A stretch of DNA of 15,525 nucleotides. Source: JBOHPP01 sp050731755. Lineage in GTDB: Bacteria; Methylomirabilota; Methylomirabilia; Rokubacteriales; CSP1-6. The notes beneath the pieces were generated by a model. The model searched no databases. It saw only the letters and a list, made by a program, of their open reading frames with translations, and had not been told where the DNA came from. The stretch is taken from contig JBOHPP010000069.1 of NCBI GenBank assembly GCA_050731755.1, positions 1 to 15,525 on the forward strand, in the 5' to 3' direction. This document shows, piece by piece, positions 7,083 through 12,550 of this stretch (position 1 is the first letter of the stretch; every line of letters starts with the position of its first letter). The translations under genes were made by a program, and so were the position numbers.

Positions 7083-7977
7083 GCCGGGTCTCCTCGCGGT
7101 GCAGGAAGTTGAACTGCAGGGCCACCACGACGACCAGCACCGGGAACATGAAGAGCGAGACGGCCGCCCCCTTGCCGAGCTGCATGCTCTCGAAGGCCAG
7201 CGCATGCGACAGCGTGGCGAACAGGTGCGTGCTGTCCTGGGGGCCCCCACGCGTCAGCACGTACACGATGTTGAAGTCAGCGAAGGTGAAGATCGTCGAG
7301 AACAGCACCACCACGGCCAGGACCGGCTTGAGCAGCGGCAGCGTGACGTGCCAGAAGCGGCTCCAGCGCCCTGCGCCGTCCACCTCGGCCGCCTCGTAGA
7401 ACTCCGTGGGGATCGCCATGAGGCCGGCCAGCACCGTCACCGCGAAGAAGGGCAGGCCGCGCCAGATGTTGACCACGATGACGGCGGCCATGGCGAGGGC
7501 GGGCGAGCCGAGCCAGTTCACCTCGAGCGGCGCCAGGCCGGCCGGCCGCAGCATGGCGTTGAGCGTCCAGGTGATAACGCTGTAGAGCGAGTCGAACATC
7601 CAGAGCCAGCCGAGCGTGGACAGCGCGGTGGGGAAGACGAACGGCAGCAGCACCAGGCCGCGGATGAGCCGCCGGGCCCGCAGCGGCCGGTACAGAATCA
7701 GGGCCAGCGCCACGCCAAGGATGGTCTTGGCCACGACCGCGCTCGATGTGAACAGGAGGGAGTTCCGCACTGTCTGGCGGAAGGTGTCGTCGGCCAGGAG
7801 CGCGCGGAAGTTGGCCAGGCCGACGAAGCTGCCCCCCCGGCCGACCACGGTGTTGCTCATGCTGTAGTAAAGGGCCATGACGAACGGGTAGGCGACGAGG
7901 AGGCCAATCCAGAGGAGGGCGGGCAGCGTCAGGCCGAGGCCCGTCACGGCATCGGCCCGCCGCTGCCCGAGCGTCAT
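7075..7977 (-). CDS. ABC transporter permease, MalF/UgpA-like (carbohydrate type)
   Basis: 300-residue inner-membrane permease with about six membrane segments (about 12-38, 73-96, 106-128, 158-186, 213-235 and 269-292). It has the FVGLANFRALLADD stretch typical of UgpA/MalF-type proteins and an EAA loop, YEAAEVDGAGRWSRFWHVTLP (about 194-214). The C-terminal segment with the TRGGP motif (242-246) is also characteristic. The ATG is 10 bp after the binding-protein stop and has no strong Shine-Dalgarno, so translation may depend on coupling. Together with the MalG-like permease it would form the heterodimeric channel of a CUT1-like importer. Confidence 0.92.
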   Translation of the reverse strand: MTLGQRRADAVTGLGLTLPALLWIGLLVAYPFVMALYYSMSNTVVGRGGSFVGLANFRALLADDTFRQTVRNSLLFTSSAVVAKTILGVALALILYRPLRARRLIRGLVLLPFVFPTALSTLGWLWMFDSLYSVITWTLNAMLRPAGLAPLEVNWLGSPALAMAAVIVVNIWRGLPFFAVTVLAGLMAIPTEFYEAAEVDGAGRWSRFWHVTLPLLKPVLAVVVLFSTIFTFADFNIVYVLTRGGPQDSTHLFATLSHALAFESMQLGKGAAVSLFMFPVLVVVVALQFNFLHREETRHA

Positions 7978-7987
7978 CGAGGCGAGG

Positions 7988-9313
7988 CTAGAGCGTTTCC
8001 CGGTAAACCTTCTGCATCTCCCGCTCCATCCAGAGAATGGCCTCCTTTACGGGCGTGCCGGTCACCGCCTTGGCGATCATGTTCGGCACCAGGTACTTGG
8101 CGTCCATGGCGCCGATGTACTGGGAGGGCGGCCCCGGCCAGCCCTGTGGGCGCGTGTACGGACCCTCCTTGGGCAACAGCGTGAGCTTGGCGTCCTTGTT
8201 CCACACCTCGTGGCCCTCGAACTTGCGGAAGGGGCTCATGCAGAAGCCCTTGGCGGCCGCGATCCAGGAGCCGAACTTGTCTTCCTGGTAGAGGAAGCGC
8301 AGGAAGTCCTTGGCCAGATCCACGTTCTTCGAGAACTTCCAGATGCCGAGGCCGTGGTGGAAGGTGGCGGCGAACCGCCCGGCCGGGCCGGCCAGCCCCT
8401 CGTGGTGGTCGATCTCCGCCGCGATGGGCATGTCCTTGTCCCGTGCCGCCAGGTAGATGCTGACCGGGTTGTGCACCCAGGAGCCCTTCCCCGAGAGGAT
8501 GAGGCGGTTGTTACCGGCGTCGTCCCAGGAGAGCACCTCCGGGCTCATGGCGTCCATGTAGAGGCGCTTGGCGAACTCCACGAACTCGACGGTCTTCGGC
8601 GAGTTGATGGCGAGTGTCTTGCCGTCCGCCTCGACCTCCTTGGCGCCGTAGCACCACATCACGTTGCGCCAGGAGAGGATCGCGTCCGTACAGTTGGAGA
8701 TGCCGATGCCGATGGGAGCGCCGCGCTTCTTCAGATCGGCCCCGGCCCGATGCAGGTCGTCCCAGGTCTTCGGCAGCGGCAGGTTGGCCGCCCGCCAGTG
8801 CTTGACGTTGTAGGTGCCGACGAACGAGAGCCAGTACCAGGGAGCGACCTTCCAGTGACCGTCGATGTGGAAGGTGGCGCGGTGCCCAGGGTACACGCCG
8901 TGGCGGCGGCCGACGTCCTCCACCACGTCGTCGATGTCGGCCAGGTTCGACCGGTGCAGGTAGCCGAAGGCCTCCCAGACGTTGACCAGGTCGTGGCCGG
9001 CCTGCGCTGTGGCCTCCGCGGCGAGCTTGACGGGCACGTCAGTGACCTTCACGGTGTCGAAGCGCACGTCGCAGCCGGCCAGCTTGCCGAACTCCTCCAT
9101 GAGCTGGCCGAGCCGCTCGTCGCCCGAGGGCACAAACAGGCTCAGCGCCAGCGCGGTGAGCGTGCGCCGCTGGGCGAAGGCGGGCGGCGTGCGCCCGGCC
9201 AGCCAGCCCAGGCCGGCGACGCCGGCGGCGGCTCCGGACGAGGCGAGGAAGCGACGCCGGCTGACGCCGGACGTCGAGGGTGGGGCCGTGTCCGCGGAGG
9301 TCTCGTGTGCCAT
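7988..9313 (-). CDS. ABC transporter substrate-binding protein, Tat-type signal
   Basis: 441-residue extracellular solute-binding protein, family 1-like, that would deliver ligand to the two permeases. The N-terminus carries a twin-arginine signal: SRRRFLAS (about 18-25), a hydrophobic stretch to about residue 45 and a likely AFA cleavage site after residue 47. No lipobox cysteine is seen. The mature protein has a typical two-lobe layout, with WEAFGYLHRSNLADIDDVV near the start and TWDDLHRAGADLKKRG in the middle. I chose ATG 9313 over one at 9364 because GGGAGGAGA lies 6 to 14 bases upstream and the Tat motif falls at the usual distance. The operon has no ATPase gene in the window. Ligand unknown; the permeases point to a sugar, polyol or glycerol-phosphate-like solute. 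Confidence 0.92.
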   Translation of the reverse strand: MAHETSADTAPPSTSGVSRRRFLASSGAAAGVAGLGWLAGRTPPAFAQRRTLTALALSLFVPSGDERLGQLMEEFGKLAGCDVRFDTVKVTDVPVKLAAEATAQAGHDLVNVWEAFGYLHRSNLADIDDVVEDVGRRHGVYPGHRATFHIDGHWKVAPWYWLSFVGTYNVKHWRAANLPLPKTWDDLHRAGADLKKRGAPIGIGISNCTDAILSWRNVMWCYGAKEVEADGKTLAINSPKTVEFVEFAKRLYMDAMSPEVLSWDDAGNNRLILSGKGSWVHNPVSIYLAARDKDMPIAAEIDHHEGLAGPAGRFAATFHHGLGIWKFSKNVDLAKDFLRFLYQEDKFGSWIAAAKGFCMSPFRKFEGHEVWNKDAKLTLLPKEGPYTRPQGWPGPPSQYIGAMDAKYLVPNMIAKAVTGTPVKEAILWMEREMQKVYRETL

Positions 9314-9362
9314 GGTCGTCTCCTCCCGGTAAGGCGTCTGCCTGGGAGCCCTGTGGAGTCGC

Positions 9363-9368
9363 ATTCTA
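9363..9368 (-). promoter_or_regulatory. Possible -10 element for the ABC operon
   Basis: TAGAAT on the minus strand (9368..9363) matches five of six bases of TATAAT and would give a leader of about 43 bases before the binding-protein ATG. It lies in the 118-bp gap between the VOC and binding-protein genes. No clear -35 is seen. The surrounding GTAGAATG is shared with the sequence upstream of nitrile hydratase alpha. Confidence 0.35.
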
Positions 9369-9370
9369 CT

Positions 9371-9387
9371 CCGGGGGGCCCCCCCGG
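9371..9387. terminator. G/C-run palindrome, possible weak terminator
   Basis: CCGGGGGG followed by CCCCCCCGG is nearly self-complementary and lies just downstream of the VOC gene in transcription order, before the ABC -10. It lacks a T tract, so factor-independent termination is doubtful. Homopolymer runs like this are also prone to length errors in reads. Confidence 0.2.
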
Positions 9388-9404
9388 TGGGCGCCCTGCG
9401 AGGT

Positions 9405-9422
9405 GGGATCGCCCAGCCGGCC
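9405..9422 (+). repeat. Direct repeat copy B upstream of the ABC operon
   Basis: Exact 18-bp copy of 6208-6225 in the same orientation, with 12 of 16 matches in the preceding bases. In this copy the coding frame is closed by TGA right after the repeat, whereas copy A continues in frame. After a 7-bp difference both copies continue with GCTCAGCC, which contains the stop codon of the convergent minus-strand neighbour (permease at A, VOC gene at B). Confidence 0.75.
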
Positions 9423-9431
9423 TGACGCGGC

Positions 9432-9908
9432 TCAGCCCGTCTTCCGCCGCTTCTTCTCTTCCTCGGCCGCCCGCCGGAGCATCTCCTCCTCGGAGAGGTC
9501 CTCGACCTTCGTCGAGAGCGTCCACCGGTAGCCGAAGGGATCGGTGACTTCGCCGCTGCGGTGCCCGTAGAACTTGTTCTCGACGGGCCGCGTGAGCTTG
9601 CCGCCGGCGGACACCGCGCGGTCGACCCGGGCGTCCACGTCGGGGACGCTCACGAAGAACATCATGTGGGAGCCGCCGAGCGCCTGGGGACTCACGAAGC
9701 CCATCTCCGGATGTTCGTCGGCGAGCATGATCGTCGACTCGCCGATCTGGATCTCGGCGTGGCCGACGCGCCCGGTCGAGTCCGTGATGCGCGCGAACGT
9801 CTCCCTGGCATCGAACGCCTTCTTGTAGAAGTCGATCGCGCTCGCCGCATTCTTGATGCAGAGGTACGGGATCACGCTGCCGGTCTCCTCGGGAACCTGC
9901 TTGCTCAT
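9432..9908 (-). CDS. VOC-family (glyoxalase/bleomycin resistance-like, PhnB-type) protein
   Basis: 158-residue single-domain VOC protein: VIPYLCIKNAASAIDFYKKAF at 12-32 is the standard opening, GHAEIQIGESTIMLAD at 49-64 gives the first metal-site strand, and FYGHRSGEVTDPFGYRWTL at 103-121 is the PhnB-like ending. The tail is charged (EEEMLRRAAEEEKKRRKTG). Such proteins are metal-dependent isomerases, dioxygenases or binding proteins; the reaction here is unknown. ATG 9908 is preceded by AGGAGGAG (9923..9916) at 7-base spacing and lies in a 4-bp ATGA overlap with the broken SRPBCC gene, so it is the third cistron of the ArsR operon. Upstream in-frame codons belong to the SRPBCC gene. Confidence 0.9.
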   Translation of the reverse strand: MSKQVPEETGSVIPYLCIKNAASAIDFYKKAFDARETFARITDSTGRVGHAEIQIGESTIMLADEHPEMGFVSPQALGGSHMMFFVSVPDVDARVDRAVSAGGKLTRPVENKFYGHRSGEVTDPFGYRWTLSTKVEDLSEEEMLRRAAEEEKKRRKTG

Positions 9909-10280
9909 CGGTTGGCTCCTCCTGCATGGCTGTGACTGCGTTCCGCATGACGCTTCACGGCGGCCAGCATGTCGCCCCACCACCGCCCTCTCATGAGCAC
10001 GAAATCCCGTCCGGTGAGCCCGTGGCGCGCGGGATGCGCGGGTGGGACGCTGTCCCAGCCGCTGTGGGTGACGCTCACCCGCGTGCCGTCGGCGACCGGC
10101 TCGAAGCGCCTCGACGTGGGTGACCTGCTCGGGCGCGAAGTTGGGCAGCCGCCAGGTGAGGGCGAACCGACCGGGGGGCTCCCAGACCTCGATGTGCCCC
10201 ACCACGAAGACGCGCCCGGCGGCTTCGTCCTGGTCGACCTCGACGTCGATCGACACCGAGACTCCGTCGGTGGCGCTCAC
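9905..10280 (-). pseudogene. Broken SRPBCC/AHSA1-domain gene
   Basis: Two lesions are visible. From the GTG at 10280 (4-bp GTGA overlap with the ArsR gene) the frame reads VSVSIDVEVDQ and then jumps directly to DEAAGRVFVVGHIEVWEPP, without the roughly 35-40 residues of the N-terminal helices and strands expected in the family. After NFAPEQVTHVE the frame is lost near 10108-10111. Downstream, a different frame resumes with RRFEPVADGTRVSVTHSGW and runs through RGRWWGDMLAAVKRHAE to the stop at 9905, which overlaps the VOC start. SRPBCC partners of ArsR regulators bind hydrophobic ligands; this copy should be non-functional unless the sequence is in error. A single-base error could explain the frameshift, but not the internal loss. 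Confidence 0.75.
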
Positions 10281-10618
10281 GCACGCCGTCCCTTCTTCTT
10301 GCCCTCGACGTGCGCCTTGAACGCGGCGAGCTGCCCGGACCAGAACGCCTGCACCTGCTCGAGCCAGGCGCGCAGGTCACCGAGGGGCTCCGGCCGCAGC
10401 CGGTAGAGGCGCACGCGGGCGTCGTCGTCGAGCCCGCCGCCTTCCACCAGCCCGCACTGGCGCAGCACCCGCAGGTGCCGGCTCATCGCCGGCATGCTCA
10501 TCCCGCAAGCGGCGGCCAGCTCCCCGGCGCGCCGCGGCCCGCGGCGTAAGTGGTCCACCACCCGGCGCCGGGTGGGCTCGGCCAGGCCGCGAAGAGTGCG
10601 ATCGAGGTCAGTCGCCAC
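10277..10618 (-). CDS. ArsR/SmtB-type winged-helix transcriptional repressor
   Basis: 113-residue winged-helix regulator with a GTG start. It opens LDRTLRGLAEPTRRRVVDHL, then the helix-turn-helix RRAGELAAACGMSMPAMSRHLRVL at about 29-52 and a wing RVRLYRLRPEPL at about 68-79. The ELCVCDL-type metal-binding motif of ArsR/CadC is absent, so metal sensing is unlikely. It belongs to the branch found next to SRPBCC/AHSA1 genes, as here. The C-terminus is lysine-rich (EGKKKGRRA). It leads an operon with 4-bp overlaps into the broken SRPBCC gene and then the VOC gene. The inverted repeat directly upstream suggests that it represses its own promoter. Confidence 0.9.
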   Translation of the reverse strand: MATDLDRTLRGLAEPTRRRVVDHLRRGPRRAGELAAACGMSMPAMSRHLRVLRQCGLVEGGGLDDDARVRLYRLRPEPLGDLRAWLEQVQAFWSGQLAAFKAHVEGKKKGRRA

Positions 10619-10624
10619 AGCGGA

Positions 10625-10650
10625 AATAGTTATCAGTATGGTTAACTATT
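10625..10650. promoter_or_regulatory. Inverted-repeat operator, probable ArsR-family binding site
   Basis: AATAGTTA (10625-10632) and TAACTATT (10643-10650) form an exact 8-bp inverted repeat with a 10-bp centre. It fills the spacer and -10 of the ArsR promoter, so a bound dimer would block RNA polymerase. The ATAGTTAAC...TAACTAT style matches operators I recall for ArsR regulators of SRPBCC operons. Binding by this protein is inferred from position and symmetry. Confidence 0.7.
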
Positions 10651-10655
10651 GTCAA
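10627..10655 (-). promoter_or_regulatory. Promoter of the ArsR operon
   Basis: A perfect -35 hexamer, TTGACA (10655..10650), is followed after 17 bases by TAACTA (10632..10627) as the likely -10, although this box is poor. The predicted transcription start is about 10620, only about two bases before the GTG start codon, and no Shine-Dalgarno is present, so the message would be leaderless or nearly so. The segment is strikingly AT-rich for this DNA. Confidence 0.6.
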
Positions 10656-10662
10656 GCCCCCG

Positions 10663-11367
10663 TCAGACCGGCGGCCAGGGCACCGAGTGGCCGCCGGGGA
10701 AGTCGGGGAAGCGGCGGTCGTCGACCAGGGCGCGGGCCCGGGCCAGCAACGCCTCCTGCTCGGCCGGCTCCAGCAGCGCGGCCAGAGAGGCCGGGATTGC
10801 GGATCGGACCAGGGCCCGGAGGTCGGTCAGCAGCGGGCGGGGCACTGGCTCGCCGCCGAAGTCCCAGATCACCGTACGCAGCTTCGGCTCCACGTGGAAG
10901 GTGAGGCCGTTGTCCACGGCATAGACGGCGCCGTCCGCAGCCAGCAGGCAATGACCGCTCTTGCGGTCGGCGTTGTTGGCCACGATGTCGAAGACGCAGA
11001 TTTGCTCGAGCCGCTCCCGGCACGCTGGCTGCTCGCGCAGCGTGAAGTAGTGCTGCTCGAAGTCGGCGGTCACGAACGCCTGAAGCGAGCCCTCGCCGTA
11101 GGGGCCGTCGCGCTCCACCGTCGGCGGCACCAGCCCCCAGCCGAGCGCTTCGGAGAGGAGATACGCCGCCACTTCGCGGCGATAGAGCCGCGGCGGGAAG
11201 TCCCAGAGCGGCCGCTCCCCCCGCCCGGGCTTGTACACGCCCAGCGCTGTGCCGGCGTTGCCGGTCACCTCGACGAGGAACGTCATGTTCGAGGCGCGCG
11301 GCAGGCGGCCCTTGACCGTGATCTCGCCCCGAGCCAGGAACTTCGGCGTCGCCAGCGCCGCCGGCAT
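10663..11367 (-). CDS. SCO1664-family PI3/4-kinase-like protein
   Basis: 234-residue protein related to phosphatidylinositol 3/4-kinase and HipA-like folds. It has GEITVKGRLPRASNMTFLVEV at the start, the ATP-contact Lys46 in LGVYKPGRGERPLWDFP, REVAAYLLSEALGWGLVP at about 64-81, and a kinase catalytic loop FDIVANNADRKSGHCL with Asp127, Asn132 and Asp134. The metal-binding DFG equivalent is VDNG with Asp152. All key residues are present, so it is probably an active small-molecule or protein kinase. The start ATG is 2 bp after the DUF3090 stop. It is the last member of a trio with DUF3090 and a phosphomutase known from Actinobacteria; substrate unknown. Weak Shine-Dalgarno, so coupling is likely. 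Confidence 0.85.
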   Translation of the reverse strand: MPAALATPKFLARGEITVKGRLPRASNMTFLVEVTGNAGTALGVYKPGRGERPLWDFPPRLYRREVAAYLLSEALGWGLVPPTVERDGPYGEGSLQAFVTADFEQHYFTLREQPACRERLEQICVFDIVANNADRKSGHCLLAADGAVYAVDNGLTFHVEPKLRTVIWDFGGEPVPRPLLTDLRALVRSAIPASLAALLEPAEQEALLARARALVDDRRFPDFPGGHSVPWPPV

Positions 11368-11369
11368 CG

Positions 11370-11879
11370 CTAGCGTCCGGGCGGCTGGCCGTTGCGACGG
11401 GGGCAGAGATGGCCGGCAGGATCGATGGCCTGGCTGCACACGGAACAGGCCGGTCGGCCCGCTTTCATGAGCGCGCGGGCCCGCTCGACGAACGCGGCGG
11501 CCTGGCTCCGCGTAAGGTGCAGGCGCGCGGTGGCGGTCTCGGGAGCGCTTTCCTTCTCTTCCTCGACCAGCTCGCGGGCCTCCACGATGATCCGGTCGCG
11601 GGCGCCGTCGTAGCCCACGGCGATGGCGCCGATGGCCCACGCCGGCGTGATGGGTTCGAGGAGGGCGGCGTCACCCACGACGGGCGCGCCGGCGCCACCC
11701 AGCCGGACGAGCAGGCCACCGAGATACTCGCCCAGCGCGCCAACCTGCTCCTTCTCGGCCTTGAGCGTCACCAGCCGGTCGCCCTCCCGCGACTGGATGT
11801 AGAAGACGCGCTCGCCCGGCGGCCCGACGGCGCCGGCCGTAAAGTGGTCCGGCGTCTCCAGCTCGAACGAGGGGTTCAT
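11370..11879 (-). CDS. DUF3090-family protein with C-terminal Cys/His cluster
   Basis: 169-residue protein of unknown function. The first part (FELETPDHFTAGAVG, then ERVFYIQSREGDRLVTLKAEK) is the beta-rich opening of the DUF3090/TIGR03847-like family. The middle has WAIGAIAVGYDGARDRIIVEARE. A helix, LHLTRSQAAAFVERARALM (about 120-138), precedes GRPACSVCSQAIDPAGHLCPR, where Cys145, Cys148, His157 and Cys159 could bind zinc. It lies between, and is coupled to, the phosphomutase (4-bp ATGA overlap) and the kinase-like gene (2-bp gap), the same order as the actinobacterial trio. I know of no demonstrated function. Confidence 0.85.
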   Translation of the reverse strand: MNPSFELETPDHFTAGAVGPPGERVFYIQSREGDRLVTLKAEKEQVGALGEYLGGLLVRLGGAGAPVVGDAALLEPITPAWAIGAIAVGYDGARDRIIVEARELVEEEKESAPETATARLHLTRSQAAAFVERARALMKAGRPACSVCSQAIDPAGHLCPRRNGQPPGR

Positions 11880-12505
11880 CGCCCCTCCAGCCCCGCGAGA
11901 TCGCCATTCACGGAGTTCATCGCCAGCACCCGCGCGGCCCCGGCCTCATAGGCGATCGCCGTGATCGAGCCGGGCGCCACACCGAAGCGCTGGAACTCAT
12001 CGAGACCTCGGCCGAGCACATGGGCCAGCGCGGCCTTGATCGGATCGGCGTGGGAGACGGCCACGATCGTCTCTCCACGATGCCGATCGGTGAGCCGCCC
12101 GAGGGCGCCGGTCATGCGGGCCTGCATCTCGGCGAACGACTCGCCGCCGGGGAAGCGAAAGCCGCTCGGGTGGTGCTGAATCGCCATCCACTCCGGGCGG
12201 CGGCGAGCGTGACCGATTCGCAGACCGGTCCAGGCGCCGACGTCAAGGTCGCTCAGGTCAGGCTCGATCCAGACGGTCAGCCCGCGGTCCCGCGCGATGG
12301 GCGCCGCCGTCTCCCGCGCGCGCTCCAGCGCCGACGCGTAGACGGCGGTCACCTGAGGCAGGCGTCCGATGCGTGCGGCCAGCGCCTCGGCTTGCCGCCG
12401 GCCGGCCTCCGACAGGCCGAGCCCCGGGGCGCGTCCAGGGAGCACCACGCCGGTGGTTTTCGTCTGGCCGTGGCGGACGAGCAGCACGGTGGTTCGCGGT
12501 GGCAC
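11876..12505 (-). CDS. Histidine phosphatase/phosphomutase, MSMEG_4193-like
   Basis: 209-residue histidine phosphatase superfamily protein. The catalytic RHG is at 11-13 (VLLVRHGQT) with His12 as the phospho-acceptor. Arg62 in SALERARETA and His152 in VSHADPIKAAL complete the phosphate pocket. SDLDVGAWTG has Asp where an acidic residue is expected. TTGVVLPGRAPGLGLSEAGRRQAE matches the subfamily in the actinobacterial trio. The open frame continues far upstream to 13711 inside the antisense of the next gene, so I chose GTG 12505, giving a family-length N-terminus (MPPRTTVLLVRHG). No Shine-Dalgarno precedes it. The neighbouring kinase-like gene suggests they act on a common phosphorylated metabolite. 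Confidence 0.85.
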   Translation of the reverse strand: MPPRTTVLLVRHGQTKTTGVVLPGRAPGLGLSEAGRRQAEALAARIGRLPQVTAVYASALERARETAAPIARDRGLTVWIEPDLSDLDVGAWTGLRIGHARRRPEWMAIQHHPSGFRFPGGESFAEMQARMTGALGRLTDRHRGETIVAVSHADPIKAALAHVLGRGLDEFQRFGVAPGSITAIAYEAGAARVLAMNSVNGDLAGLEGR

Positions 12506-12511
12506 CGCCGC

Positions 12512-12541
12512 AGGATAGGACCGATAATCGCGGCCGGCAAG
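12512..12541 (-). promoter_or_regulatory. Possible promoter of the phosphomutase-DUF3090-kinase trio
   Basis: TTGCCG (12541..12536) and TATCCT (12517..12512) are separated by 18 bases, each matching consensus at four of six positions. Transcription would start at about 12505, the first base of the GTG start codon, predicting a leaderless message. This agrees with the lack of a Shine-Dalgarno. The whole divergent spacer (12506-12550) is only 45 bp and also holds AAGGAGG (12539-12545) for the plus-strand gene. Confidence 0.4.
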
Positions 12542-12550
12542 GAGGCGCTG

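Larger units (their letters stand above)
9363..9426 (+). pseudogene. 3' remnant of a second TauD/TfdA-type dioxygenase gene
   Basis: On the plus strand the frame ending at TGA 9424-9426 reads GALRGGIAQPA, the same 11 residues as near the end of the intact dioxygenase. Just upstream, in another frame, the sequence reads FYSGGPP. Joined after one frameshift in the G/C run this gives FYSGGPP-GALRGGI, which has the length and pattern seen at TauD-family C-termini (FYGxxxPGAxRGGI). No upstream coding part of a dioxygenase is recognisable because the ABC binding-protein gene begins there. This is a fragment call based on a short stretch; the left boundary is approximate. Confidence 0.42.

Noticed and set aside
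7083..7250. Upstream extension of the second permease to an ATG at 7250.
   Set aside because: The segment is antisense-like noise overlapping the first permease in another frame. ATG 7082 gives the normal family length and an 8-bp overlap.
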